64,000 nucleotides of DNA from Methylobacteriaceae bacterium (GTDB lineage Bacteria; Pseudomonadota; Alphaproteobacteria; Rhizobiales; Beijerinckiaceae), in NCBI GenBank assembly GCA_947444195.1, contig CANEZL010000008.1, positions 1-64,000 on the forward strand, read 5' to 3'. A model generated the notes under the pieces. The model was not told the origin of the DNA. It made no database searches and worked only from the letters and a program-made list of their open reading frames with translations. Shown in pieces: positions 15,690 through 24,475 of this stretch. Positions within the stretch are counted from its first letter, which is position 1; every line of letters begins with the position of its first letter. A program made the translations under genes and the position numbers.

Positions 15690-18563
15690 TCAGGCGGCCT
15701 CGGGGGCGGCACCCACGAGCTGGCGCGCCTGCAACGTCGTCATCGGCTCCCCGAAGGCCTGGCCCTCCGCGTACTCGCAGCCGAGCTCCATCAGGGCCTG
15801 CGCGTCCGCCTCGGACTCGGTGCCCTCGGCGACGATGGCGAGGTTCAGCTCGGTCGCCATCTTCACGATGGAGCGCAGGATGGCGGTCTTGCCGGTGCCC
15901 ATCTGGCGCACGAAGGACTGGTCGAGCTTGATCGTGTCGAAGGGGAAGCGCTGGAGGTAGGACAGGGCCGAGTAGCCGGTGCCGAAATCCGAGAGGCAGA
16001 GGCCGGCGCCGAGGTCGCGGATGCGGGTGAGCATCTGGGCCGCGTATTCCGGGTTCTCCATCACCAGGCTCTCGGAGAGCTGGAGCTTGAGCGAGGTCGG
16101 CAGCACGCCGGAACGGGCGAGCACCGTCTTCACGTCGTGCAGGAGATCGTGGCGCAAGAGGCGGCGCGAGGAGACGTCCACCGCGGCGAAGATCGGCGGC
16201 TCGACCTCGAGCGCCCGCTGCCAGGCAGCGAGTTCGAGGGCGGTGCGCTCCAGGGCGAAGATGCCGAGATTGACCACGAAGCCGCTCTCCTCCGCCACGG
16301 CCATGAAGGTGGTGGCCGGGATGCGCCCGAGCTTCGGGTGGTCCCAGCGCAGCACCGTCCGGAAGCCCGCCACCGTGCGGTCCTCAAGCCGGACGATGGG
16401 CTGGAACAAGACCTTCATCTCGTTGCGCTCGAGGGAGCGGCGGAGATCCGCCTCGAGCATCAGACGGTCGGAGCGCTCGGCGCGCATATGGGCGCGGAAC
16501 ACCTCGATGCGGTCGCCGCCCGCGCGCTTGGCCTGGATCATCGCCGTCTCGGCGTTCTTGATGACGTCGTCGCGCTTCACCTGGGCGCCGGTCTCGTGCA
16601 GGGCGAGGCCGATGGAGACGGTGAGGAAGATCTCGCGGTCCGCGTAGGTGATCGGCGTCGCCACCGCCCGGCGGATCATCTCCACGAAGGCGAGCACCCG
16701 GTCGGGGTCGCGCTCGGAGAGCAGGATCACGGCGAAGGCGTCGCCGGCCACGCGCGCCAGGGTGTCGTGCGGGCGCAGCAGGCGGCCGAGGCGGCGCGAC
16801 AGGGTGAGCAGGATGGAATCGCCCGCCGACAGGCCGATGGCGTCGTTGATGCCCTTGAAGCGGTCGATGTCGAGGACGATCACCGTGGGCTTCAGGCGCT
16901 GGTCCTGGCTGGCGAAGGCCAGCGCCGCGTCGAGGCGGTCGCCGAACAATTCGCGGTTCGGCAGGCCGGTGAGGCTGTCGTGCACGGCATCGTGCAGCAG
17001 GCGCTCCTCGGCGGTCTTCAGCTCGGTCACGTCGGCGATGGTGCCGACCACGCGGATGACCTCGCCGTCGGAGCCGATCACCGGCCGCGCCTTGAGCCGG
17101 TACCAGAAATAGGCCCCCGAGGCGGAGCGCAGGCGGAAATCGTGCACGATGCGGCCGCGGCGCTCCTCGATCACCGTGTCGAGGGCGGCGGAGTAGCGCT
17201 CCACGTCGAAGGGGTGGAGGAGCTGGAGCCAGTTGGTGGCCGGGCCTTCGAGGGCGCCGCGGGCGAGGCCGAGCTGCCCCTCGATCTCCTGGCCCGCATA
17301 GACCCGGTCGCCTGGCACGTCCCAGTCGAACACCACGTCGCCCGCACCCGTGAGCGCCAGCGCGCGCCGCTCGGTGTCGGAGACGAGGGCGTGGGAGAGG
17401 CCGCCGCCCGCGAAGGCGTGCTGCATCACCGTGAAGCCGATCAGCATGACGATGAGCACGAGGCCGCCGATGAGGGCCGGCTGCACCAGCTCGCTGCCGA
17501 TCTGGCCCGTCACGGCGAAGCCCGCGGCCACCACCCAGACGACGAGGAGCGTCCAGGTCGGCACCAGCAGGATGGCGCGGTCGTAGCCGTTATGGGCGGC
17601 GAGGTAGACGATGAGCAGGAGGCCGACGCCCGCCACCGCCGCGATGGAGATGCGCGCCACGCCCGCCGCCACCGGCGGGTCGAACACGGCGAGGCCCACG
17701 AGGCCGGCGAGGAAGGCGAGCCAGAAGAAGGCCACGTGGCTGTAGCGCACGTGCCAGCGGGACAGGTTCAGATAGGCGAACAGGAAGACGAGGAGCGTGG
17801 CGCCGAGCACCGCCTCGGCCGACGCCCGGTAGACCCGCTCGGCGAGCTCGGTGACGGTGAAGACGCGCTGCAGGAAGCCGAAATCGATGCAGGCATAGGC
17901 CAGCACAGCCCAGGCCAGCGCCGCCGCGGCGGGGAAGATGATCGCCCCCTTCACCACGAAGACGATGGTGAGGAACAGGGCGAGCAAACCTGCGATGCCG
18001 ATGATGATGCCCTTGTACAGGGTCAGCCCGGCGACCTTCTTGCGGTAGGCGTCCTGATCCCAGAGGTAGACCTGCGGGATGTTGGGCCCGCGCAGCTCGG
18101 CCACGTAGGTGACGGTGGTGCCGGGATCGAGGGTGATGACGAACTGGTCGGCTTCCGGGTTCTCGTCGCGCTCGGGCCGGATGCCCTGGCTCGCGGTGAT
18201 CGCCGCGATGCGCGAGCCGCCGAGATCGGGCCAGACCACGCCGGAATCGACGAGCCGGAAATGGGGCGCCACGAGGATGCGGTCGATCTGCTCGTCGGTG
18301 TCGTTGGTGAGCGCGAACACCATCCAGTCCGGCCGCGCGCCGGCATCGCGCGCCTTCACCACGATGCGGCGGACGATGCCGTCCTTGCCCGGCGCCGTGG
18401 AGATCTGGATCGCGTCGCCGTCCGAGCGGTAGCGCTCGATGGCCGGCGTCAGGTCGACGATCGGGTTGTCGAGGGTGACGCGCACCGCCTCGACGGCCTC
18501 CGCGGGCCGGCTCGCCGCCAGGCCGCAGACGAGGAATGCGAGGAGGAGGGCGAGGATGCGCAA
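15690..18563 (-). CDS. Membrane sensor with degenerate GGDEF and EAL domains
   Basis: A 957-residue putative c-di-GMP-related signalling protein. A signal peptide (MRILALLLAFLVCGLAA) leads a periplasmic domain (~25-180), then about seven transmembrane helices (~185-400, 7TMR-DISM-like), a PAS domain (~405-520), a GGDEF domain (~530-690) and an EAL domain (~700-945). The GGDEF motif reads AGDAF, so cyclase activity is unlikely, but an RPHD I-site five residues before it is preserved. In the EAL domain the catalytic Glu is missing (FRTVLRW where EALLRW is expected), the metal Asn is Asp (VDVSSRRL) and DDFGTG reads SDFGTG, so phosphodiesterase activity is also unlikely. A receptor or scaffold role is inferred. 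It is alone on its strand. Confidence 0.88.
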   Translation of the reverse strand: MRILALLLAFLVCGLAASRPAEAVEAVRVTLDNPIVDLTPAIERYRSDGDAIQISTAPGKDGIVRRIVVKARDAGARPDWMVFALTNDTDEQIDRILVAPHFRLVDSGVVWPDLGGSRIAAITASQGIRPERDENPEADQFVITLDPGTTVTYVAELRGPNIPQVYLWDQDAYRKKVAGLTLYKGIIIGIAGLLALFLTIVFVVKGAIIFPAAAALAWAVLAYACIDFGFLQRVFTVTELAERVYRASAEAVLGATLLVFLFAYLNLSRWHVRYSHVAFFWLAFLAGLVGLAVFDPPVAAGVARISIAAVAGVGLLLIVYLAAHNGYDRAILLVPTWTLLVVWVVAAGFAVTGQIGSELVQPALIGGLVLIVMLIGFTVMQHAFAGGGLSHALVSDTERRALALTGAGDVVFDWDVPGDRVYAGQEIEGQLGLARGALEGPATNWLQLLHPFDVERYSAALDTVIEERRGRIVHDFRLRSASGAYFWYRLKARPVIGSDGEVIRVVGTIADVTELKTAEERLLHDAVHDSLTGLPNRELFGDRLDAALAFASQDQRLKPTVIVLDIDRFKGINDAIGLSAGDSILLTLSRRLGRLLRPHDTLARVAGDAFAVILLSERDPDRVLAFVEMIRRAVATPITYADREIFLTVSIGLALHETGAQVKRDDVIKNAETAMIQAKRAGGDRIEVFRAHMRAERSDRLMLEADLRRSLERNEMKVLFQPIVRLEDRTVAGFRTVLRWDHPKLGRIPATTFMAVAEESGFVVNLGIFALERTALELAAWQRALEVEPPIFAAVDVSSRRLLRHDLLHDVKTVLARSGVLPTSLKLQLSESLVMENPEYAAQMLTRIRDLGAGLCLSDFGTGYSALSYLQRFPFDTIKLDQSFVRQMGTGKTAILRSIVKMATELNLAIVAEGTESEADAQALMELGCEYAEGQAFGEPMTTLQARQLVGAAPEAA

Positions 18564-18785
18564 CGGGGGAGGGTTCCGGCCGGGCGTTGGAGCGCGTTTA
18601 CGGCTCAGCTCCTGGCTTGGTTAAAGGGGCCGCAGACCGGGAGCAAGCCGAGGAACCGGCGCACACCAGGGGCGCCCACCGGTTCCGATCGATCGGGACG
18701 GGGCTTCGCCCCCGTTTGCGGCCAAATCAAGTTGGCCCCGCCCGCGGGCTCCCTCCGCGCCGGCGGGACGCGGCTCGGCCGCGCC

Positions 18786-20081
18786 TCAGGCGGCGCGCAG
18801 GCCCGCGGCGATCCGGTCGAGGGCGGGCAGCTTGGCGATCGGGCCGATCGCCGCCAGCGTCGGCGCGCCGGAGAGGAGGCGCGCCCCCGCAGCCCGGACC
18901 TCCTCGACGGTGACGGCATCGACCTTCGCGATCACCTCGGCGGCCGGGATCACGCGGCCCCAGGCCAAGATCTGGCGGGCGTTGCGCTCGATGCGGCCGC
19001 CGGGCGTCTCCAGGGCGCCGAGCAGCGACAGCTTGAGCTGCGCCTTGGCGCGGGCGATCTCCTCGGGGGCCACGTCCCGCGTCGCCCGCACCAGGGCGTC
19101 GAGGGTGACGTCCACGAGTTCCCGCAGGTCGCCGCCGGAGGTGCCCGCGCCGATGCCGAACAGGCCGCAATCGGAGAAGGGCCAGTGGAAGGCCTGGATC
19201 TCGTAGGCGAGGCCGCGGGTCTCGCGCACCTCCTGCCAGAGGCGCGAGGTGAGGCCGCCGCCGAGCACCTGCGCGAACATGTGAAGGGCGTAGTAGCCGT
19301 CGTCGCGGAAGGAGAGGCCGGGCAGGCCGAGCACGAGGTTGGCCTGTTCGAGCTTGCGCGGCATGCGCCGCTCGCCGCCGCCGTAGACGCCCGGCACCGC
19401 CTCGGGGGCGGCGACCGCTTGCATCGCGCCGAAATGCTGCTCGGCCGCCGCGACGATGGCCTCGTGCTCGACGGCGCCGGCCGCCGCGACCACGAAACGG
19501 TCGGGGGTGTACTCGCGGGCGAGGTAGGCGCGGATGCCGGCCGCGTCGAAGCTGCGGATGGTCTCCGGCCGGCCCAGGATCGGGCGACCCACCGGCTGGT
19601 CCGGGAAGGCGGCCTCCGTGAAGGCGTCGTAGACCACGTCGTCGGGGGTGTCCTCGACGGCGGCGTATTCCTGAAGGATCACGCTCTTCTCGCGGGCGAG
19701 CTCGCCCGCGTCGAACACGGAATCGGTGAGGATGTCGCCGATCACGTCGAGGGCGAGCCCGGCATCCGCGCCGAGCACCCGGGCGGTGTAGCTCGTGCCC
19801 TCGGTGGAGGTGGCGGCGTTGATCTCGCCACCGACATTCTCGATGTCCTCGGCGATCGCCCGGGCCGAGCGGCGGCGCGTGCCCTTGAAGGCCATGTGCT
19901 CGATGAGGTGGCTGAGGCCGCCCTCCTCGGCCCGCTCGTTGCGGGAGCCGGCGCCGACCCAGACCCCGAGCGTCGCCGTGGCGACGCCGGGCATGGCCTC
20001 GGTCGCCACCGTGAGGCCGTTGTCGAGGCGGGTGACGCGCAGGGACGGGGAGGCCCCGTGCGTGGCGAAATGCTCGTTCAT
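18786..20081 (-). CDS. M16 family zinc peptidase (mitochondrial processing peptidase-like)
   Basis: A 431-residue pitrilysin-type metallopeptidase. The inverted zinc motif HxxEH is present as H58-L-I-E61-H62 in GLSHLIEHMAFKGT, with the downstream Glu in ENVGGEINAATSTEGTSY. The C-terminal half carries the second M16 domain, with the paired R/Y region GGGLTSRLWQEVRETRGLAYEI typical of PqqL/MPP-beta-like bacterial enzymes. The ATG at 20081 overlaps the thrC stop by 4 nt (ATGA), so the two genes are translationally coupled. The thrC-M16 pairing is common in Rhizobiales. The physiological substrate is unknown. Confidence 0.93.
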   Translation of the reverse strand: MNEHFATHGASPSLRVTRLDNGLTVATEAMPGVATATLGVWVGAGSRNERAEEGGLSHLIEHMAFKGTRRRSARAIAEDIENVGGEINAATSTEGTSYTARVLGADAGLALDVIGDILTDSVFDAGELAREKSVILQEYAAVEDTPDDVVYDAFTEAAFPDQPVGRPILGRPETIRSFDAAGIRAYLAREYTPDRFVVAAAGAVEHEAIVAAAEQHFGAMQAVAAPEAVPGVYGGGERRMPRKLEQANLVLGLPGLSFRDDGYYALHMFAQVLGGGLTSRLWQEVRETRGLAYEIQAFHWPFSDCGLFGIGAGTSGGDLRELVDVTLDALVRATRDVAPEEIARAKAQLKLSLLGALETPGGRIERNARQILAWGRVIPAAEVIAKVDAVTVEEVRAAGARLLSGAPTLAAIGPIAKLPALDRIAAGLRAA

Positions 20082-21487
20082 GCGCCCCTCGTGATGCGGG
20101 CGCGCTCGCGGATCAGCGCCTCGACGGCGGCCTGATCGTTGGCGACGCGGGTGACGCGCTCGGGCCGCTCCATCAGGTCGGCGAGGTGCGGGGGCAGGGC
20201 GGGCCGCCCGCCGGTGGCCTCGGCCACCGCGTCGGGGAACTTGGCCGGATGGGCGGTGGCCAGCGCCACCACGGGAGTCGCGGGGTCCTTCTCCAGCAGG
20301 CGGCGGCCGGCATGCACGCCGATGGCGCTGTGGGGATCGAGGACGAGGCCGGTGGCCGCGTGGGTCGCGCGGATCTCGGCCATCACCGCGGGCTCGGGCA
20401 CGGCGGCGGCGTCGAACTCCCCGCGCACGGTGGCGAGCACCGCCTCGTCCAACTGGAACCCGCCCGACTGCTTGAGGCCCGCCATCAGCCGGCGGATCGC
20501 GGCGGCGTCGCGCCCCAGCGCCTCGAAGAGCAGCCGCTCGAAATTCGAGGAGATCTGGATGTCCATGGAGGGCGAGGTGGTCGGCACCACGCCCTGCAGC
20601 TCGTAGGCGCCGTGCTCCAGGGTCCGCACGAGGATGTCGTTGGCGTTGGTGCCGATCATCAGGCGCTGGACCGGCAGACCCATGCGCTTGGCGACCCAGC
20701 CCGCCAGGATGTCGCCGAAATTGCCGGTCGGCACGGCGAAGGAGACCGGGCGGTGGGGAGCGCCCAGGGCCACGGCGCTGGTGAAGTAGTAGACCACCTG
20801 CGCGGCGACCCGCGCCCAGTTGATCGAGTTGACCCCCGAGAGCCGGACCTGATCGGCGAAATCGGCGTGCTGGAACAGGGCTTTGACGATGTTCTGGCAA
20901 TCGTCGAACGTGCCGTCGACGGCGAGCGCGTGGACGTTGGGCGCATCCACCGAGGTCATCTGGCGCCGCTGCACCTCGGAGACGCGGCCGTGCGGGTAGA
21001 GGATGAAGATGTCGACCTGATCGAGCCCGCGGAAGGCCTCGACGGCGGCCGAGCCGGTATCGCCGGAGGTGGCGCCGACGATGGTGGCGCGGGCGCCGCG
21101 CTGGCGGAGGACGTGGTCCATCAGCCGCCCGAGCAGCTGCATCGCCACGTCCTTGAAGGCGAGGGTCGGGCCGTGGAAGAGTTCGAGCAGGAAGAGGTTG
21201 TCGTCGAGCTGCACCAGCGGGCACACGGCCGGGTGCCGGAAGCTGGCGTAGGCCTCCTCGATCATGCGGTCGAGATCCGCATCGGCGATCTCGCCGTCGA
21301 CCAGGGGCCGCAGCACGCACTTGGCCGCCTCGGCATAGGGCTTGCCGGCAAGCGCCGCGATCGTCTCCTGCGGAATGACCGGCCAGCTCTCGGGCAGATA
21401 GAGGCCGCCGTCGCGGGCGAGCCCCGCCAGCAGGGCATCGGAAAACGAGAGCGGCGCGGCATCGCCGCGGGTCGAGACGTGCAGCAC
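20078..21487 (-). CDS. thrC: Threonine synthase ThrC
   Basis: ThrC converts O-phosphohomoserine to threonine with PLP. The 469-residue protein begins at a GTG (LHVSTRGDAAPLSFSDALL, matching the usual HYVSTRG start of the family) with a perfect GGAGG six bases upstream; the longer ATG frame to 21547 lacks this. The PLP lysine is K112 in GPTLAFKDVAMQ, and the phosphate loop GATSGDTGSAAVEA follows. The N-terminal domain (DGGLYLPESWP) is typical of the class that includes E. coli and yeast ThrC. It is followed with a 4-nt overlap by the M16 peptidase gene. Confidence 0.96.
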   Translation of the reverse strand: MLHVSTRGDAAPLSFSDALLAGLARDGGLYLPESWPVIPQETIAALAGKPYAEAAKCVLRPLVDGEIADADLDRMIEEAYASFRHPAVCPLVQLDDNLFLLELFHGPTLAFKDVAMQLLGRLMDHVLRQRGARATIVGATSGDTGSAAVEAFRGLDQVDIFILYPHGRVSEVQRRQMTSVDAPNVHALAVDGTFDDCQNIVKALFQHADFADQVRLSGVNSINWARVAAQVVYYFTSAVALGAPHRPVSFAVPTGNFGDILAGWVAKRMGLPVQRLMIGTNANDILVRTLEHGAYELQGVVPTTSPSMDIQISSNFERLLFEALGRDAAAIRRLMAGLKQSGGFQLDEAVLATVRGEFDAAAVPEPAVMAEIRATHAATGLVLDPHSAIGVHAGRRLLEKDPATPVVALATAHPAKFPDAVAEATGGRPALPPHLADLMERPERVTRVANDQAAVEALIRERARITRGA

Positions 21488-21572
21488 GAACGGCCTCCGG
21501 GGGGAAGGCGCCCCCTCTACACGAAGCCGGCGACGGTGTCGAAGCATCGGCCGGGCCGGGCGTGATCGAGGC

Positions 21573-21998
21573 TCACAGATTCGTGCCCGGCTCCCGGGTC
21601 AGGCGGCAGCCCGTGATCCGCCAGGATCCGTCCGCCTGCCGTTCGAGGCCGTACTCGGCGCGCCAGTCGACGCCGTACACGTCCTGGATCGCCACGTCCT
21701 GCGACAGGCCGGCCTCGCCCCGCGCCCGCGCGGCGCCGAACACGAAGCTGCGGTGCCGGTAGACCGGCCGATAGCTCACCCGCACCATGCCGATGAACTG
21801 CTCGGGGCTCGGGAACAGGGACCGGATGCCCGGCGCCGCCTCCGCATAGGCCGCCGCCGCGTCGTCGCGGCCGAGCGCCTCCACCTGTCGGGTGATCGCG
21901 GCGCGCGCCGCCGCTCGGCCCGCCTCGTCGGCGCGAGTGGCGGATACGGGCATCGCGGCGAGAACCGGCCCGAGGGCGATGGCGAAGATCCGGCGCAT
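21573..21998 (-). CDS. Secreted DUF4864-type protein
   Basis: A 141-residue exported protein of unknown function. A signal peptide is seen in MRRIFAIALGPVLAAMPVSATRA, with probable cleavage before DEAG. The mature part starts with a helix (AARAAITRQVEALGRDDAAAAYAEAAPGI), then FPSPEQFIGMVRVSYRPVYRHRSFVFG and ends with WRAEYGLERQADGSWRITGCRL, which fits DUF4864, an SnoaL/NTF2-like family. I chose ATG 21998 because it begins the signal peptide; the frame extends to 22166 but runs into an intergenic repeat. It sits alone between thrC and SURF1. Confidence 0.75.
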   Translation of the reverse strand: MRRIFAIALGPVLAAMPVSATRADEAGRAAARAAITRQVEALGRDDAAAAYAEAAPGIRSLFPSPEQFIGMVRVSYRPVYRHRSFVFGAARARGEAGLSQDVAIQDVYGVDWRAEYGLERQADGSWRITGCRLTREPGTNL

Positions 21999-22130
21999 GG
22001 GCCCATCCGCGTGGCCGTTCCGTACCGGAAGGGTAGGGGAGCCGCGGCGGGTTGCAAGCGCGGCCCCGAGCCGTGGTCCGACGCGCTCCCGCACCGGACG
22101 GGTGCCCATGTCCGCGGGAAACGCCCTAAA

Positions 22131-22177
22131 GCACGATGCGGAAAAGTGGAATCCGGTTTTCCGCAATCATCGTGCGA
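22131..22177. repeat. Rhizobiales-type palindromic intergenic repeat
   Basis: An imperfect palindrome in which GCACGATG and CATCGTGC form the outer arms and GCGGAAAA...TTTTCCGC the inner arms around TGGAATCCGG. It closely resembles the abundant intergenic element in Rhizobiales containing CGGAAAAGTGG and CCGGTTTTCCG. It lies between the DUF4864 and SURF1 genes. Confidence 0.7.
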
Positions 22178-22192
22178 CTACAGAGAGATAGT

Positions 22193-22225
22193 GCGTGCTG
22201 CCGGTTCCGTGAAAAAGCAGCACGC
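22193..22225. terminator. Hairpin just after the SURF1 stop codon
   Basis: GCGTGCTGC (22193-22201) and GCAGCACGC (22217-22225) make a perfect 9-bp stem with a 15-nt loop, next to the SURF1 stop codon at 22227. No T-run is present in the minus direction, so termination is a guess. Confidence 0.35.
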
Positions 22226-22226
22226 C

Positions 22227-22982
22227 CTAGCCGGTCCCGTGCAGGCGCCGCCACGCGAAGACCGAGAACACGCCGACGAGGCAGGCGGCGATGGCGAACC
22301 ACGTGAAGGCGTATTGCAGGTGGTTGTTCGGCAGGTCGACGCGCAGCGGCACGCCCCGCGGCCAGACCTTCGAGCCCGGCACCGCATCCGCCTCGATGAG
22401 GTAGGGCGCGACCTCGCCCAGGCCGCGAGATTGGGCGATGCCGGCGACGTCCCGGTTGAACCATTCGCCGCGGCCGGGATCGGGCGCCGGCACGAACATG
22501 CCGCGCGCCTCGCTCGCCCGCAGGATGCCGGTGAGCACGGTCTCGCCCTCGATCAGCCCGTCGCGCCGGTCGGCCTGGGCCCGGAGTTCCGTCGGCACGA
22601 AGCCGCGGTTGACCAGCACGGTTCCGCCCTGCGCCCGCCGGAACGGGGTGAGGACGTAGTAGCCCTGGAGGGCCCGGCCCGGCGTGTTGCCCGGCGCCAG
22701 CCCGTGGACCAGCGTCTCTTGCTCGTTGGCGAACCGGCCCGTCACCCGGACATGCCGGAACTCGTCGCGGGCCGGGTCCCAGGCCTCGGCCGTCGGCGGC
22801 GCCACAGGCTCGGCCCGGGAGCGCTCGACGATGCGGGCGATCAGCGATTCCTTCTCGGTCTTGCGGGCGATCTGCCAGAATCCGAGCCCGAGCAGGATGG
22901 CGAACACCACGAGGGCCGAGAGGCCCGGCGCGAGCAGGCTGCGCCAGCGGCCGGCGGGCGCGGTCGAGGCCGTCCCACTCAC
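22227..22982 (-). CDS. surf1: SURF1 family cytochrome oxidase assembly protein
   Basis: SURF1 helps insert heme a into cytochrome c oxidase subunit I. The 251-residue protein has the standard layout of one TM helix at each end: LSALVVFAILLGLGFWQIARK near residue 20 and FTWFAIAACLVGVFSVFAWRR at the C-terminus. Between them are the conserved blocks HVRVTGRF, GYYVLTPFRRAQGGTVLVNRGFVP, GEWFNRDVAGIAQ and PNNHLQYAFTWF. The start is a GTG that overlaps the DUF983 stop codon (GTGA), so the two genes are coupled. It belongs to the extended cox locus. Confidence 0.94.
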   Translation of the reverse strand: MSGTASTAPAGRWRSLLAPGLSALVVFAILLGLGFWQIARKTEKESLIARIVERSRAEPVAPPTAEAWDPARDEFRHVRVTGRFANEQETLVHGLAPGNTPGRALQGYYVLTPFRRAQGGTVLVNRGFVPTELRAQADRRDGLIEGETVLTGILRASEARGMFVPAPDPGRGEWFNRDVAGIAQSRGLGEVAPYLIEADAVPGSKVWPRGVPLRVDLPNNHLQYAFTWFAIAACLVGVFSVFAWRRLHGTG

Positions 22983-23368
22983 TGCTCGAAGCGCCCCTGC
23001 TCGGCCTTGTTGCTGTACTGGAGCGCGATCAGGAGACCCTTCAGCGGGCGCACCAGCGCGAGGCTCAGGCCGATGGAGAGGGAGCCCGCCACCAGGGCGT
23101 GTACCCAGATCGGCGGCTCGTAGGTGATCTCCATCCACAGGGCGAGGCCGACCACGACGACGCCGACGATGGACATCACGAAGAAGGCCGGCCCGTCCGC
23201 CGCGTCGAAGCTGGAATAGTCGAGGCCGCAGGCCTCGCAGGAGGGGCGCAGGCTCAGATAGCCCTTGAACAGGTGCCCCTCGCCGCAGCGCGGGCAGCGC
23301 CCGCCGAGGCCGGTCGGGATCGGGGCCGGCGGGTCGTACTTGCGTTCCACGGTGACTGCATCCTCCAC
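22979..23368 (-). CDS. DUF983 zinc-ribbon membrane protein
   Basis: A 129-residue protein with an N-terminal zinc ribbon (CPRCGEGHLFKGY...CEACGLDYSSF, four cysteines in two CxxC pairs) followed by two TM helices (FFVMSIVGVVVVGLALWMEI and VAGSLSIGLSLALVRPLKGLLIAL). DUF983 genes are conserved in alphaproteobacterial cox loci between coxC and SURF1, and a role in oxidase biogenesis is suspected. No in-frame ATG exists. The GTG at 23368 has GGAAGGG about 5 nt upstream; GTG 23350 (VERKYDPP) is an alternative with GGAGG at 11 nt. Confidence 0.88.
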   Translation of the reverse strand: MEDAVTVERKYDPPAPIPTGLGGRCPRCGEGHLFKGYLSLRPSCEACGLDYSSFDAADGPAFFVMSIVGVVVVGLALWMEITYEPPIWVHALVAGSLSIGLSLALVRPLKGLLIALQYSNKAEQGRFEQ

Positions 23369-23412
23369 GGGTTCCCTTCCGGGATATGGGCCTTCGGGGG
23401 CACCGGGGCATG

Positions 23413-23440
23413 AAAAAAGGGCGGCCTGGGCCGCCCTTTC
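23413..23440 (-). terminator. Rho-independent terminator after coxC
   Basis: On the minus strand AAAGGGCGGC and GCCGCCCTTT form a perfect 10-bp stem with a 4-nt loop (CCAG), directly followed by a run of T residues. It lies 35 bp past the coxC stop and before the DUF983 start, so it separates the cox operon proper from DUF983-SURF1. Confidence 0.9.
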
Positions 23441-23474
23441 CGTGCAGTGCCGCCATGCGCCCGGCAGCGGACCC

Positions 23475-24332
23475 TCAGTGGGCGCCGTGGCCGGCGCCCG
23501 CGCCCCACACGTAGATCGCGGCGAACAGGAACAGCCACACCACGTCGACGAAGTGCCAGTACCAGGCGGCGAACTCGAAGCCGAGATGCTGCTGGACCGT
23601 GAACTGGCCGGCATTGGCGCGCAGCAGGCAGATCAGCAGGAAGACCGTGCCGATGATGACGTGCGCGCCGTGGAAGCCCGTCGCCATGAAGAAGGTCGAC
23701 GAGTAGATGCTGCCAGAGAAGCCGAAGGCGGCGTGGTGGTACTCGTAGGCCTGGCAGGCGGTGAACAGCACGCCGAGGATCACGGTGAGCAGCAGGCCGC
23801 GCTTCAGGCCCTTGCGGTCGCCGTGCAGGAGGGCGTGGTGGGCCCAGGTGATCGTGGTGCCCGAGGTGAGCAGGATCAGCGTGTTGAGCAGCGGCAGGTG
23901 CCAGGGATCGAACGCCTCGATGCCCTTGGGCGGCCAGACGCCGCCGGTGAACTCCACGCGCGCGGCCTGGATCGGGTCGGCGGTGTAGAGGGCGGCCTCG
24001 AAATAGGCCCAGAACCACGCCACGAAGAACATCACCTCGGAGGCGATGAACATGATCATGCCGTAGCGGTGGTGGAGCTGCACCACGCGGGTGTGGTCGC
24101 CGGAATTGGCCTCGCGCACCACGTCGCTCCACCACGCGTACATGGTGTAGAGGACGCCGAGGAGGCCCGCGCCGAAGATGTAGGGGCCCGGCGAGAGCGT
24201 GCCGAACTGGAGGTTCTTCATCCAGAAGACGGCGCCGGTTGTCATCACGAAGCCCGACATCGCGCCGAGCAGCGGCCACGGACTCGGGCTCAGGATGTGG
24301 TAATCGTGATTCTTGGCGTGCGCCTCGGCCAT
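23475..24332 (-). CDS. coxC: Cytochrome c oxidase subunit III
   Basis: The 285-residue subunit III of the aa3-type oxidase, an integral membrane protein with seven predicted helices. Diagnostic stretches are [29 protein letters not shown], which carries the conserved Glu of helix [39 protein letters not shown] and the terminal [18 protein letters not shown]. The ATG at 24332 ([20 protein letters not shown]) has GGAGG nine bases upstream; the frame extension to 24395 is Arg-rich leader-like sequence and was rejected. It is the last gene before a clear terminator. Confidence 0.97.
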   Translation of the reverse strand: MAEAHAKNHDYHILSPSPWPLLGAMSGFVMTTGAVFWMKNLQFGTLSPGPYIFGAGLLGVLYTMYAWWSDVVREANSGDHTRVVQLHHRYGMIMFIASEVMFFVAWFWAYFEAALYTADPIQAARVEFTGGVWPPKGIEAFDPWHLPLLNTLILLTSGTTITWAHHALLHGDRKGLKRGLLLTVILGVLFTACQAYEYHHAAFGFSGSIYSSTFFMATGFHGAHVIIGTVFLLICLLRANAGQFTVQQHLGFEFAAWYWHFVDVVWLFLFAAIYVWGAGAGHGAH

Positions 24333-24475
24333 CTGAACGTGCCTCCTGACCCAAGTAAGCCCTCGCCGCGCACGGCTTCGGGCCCTATTCCCCATTCGTC
24401 GCGGAGCCTATGCGCCCCGTCGAGCCTGTCGCGCACCCATACTGGACGGGCGCGGTCGTTGTCACGCTTGGCCTC

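Noticed and set aside
15675-20135. Very long plus-strand ORF (about 1480 aa) opposite the GGDEF-EAL and M16 genes
   Set aside because: High-GC third codon positions create stop-free antisense frames; translation is His/Gly/Arg-rich and without any domain.
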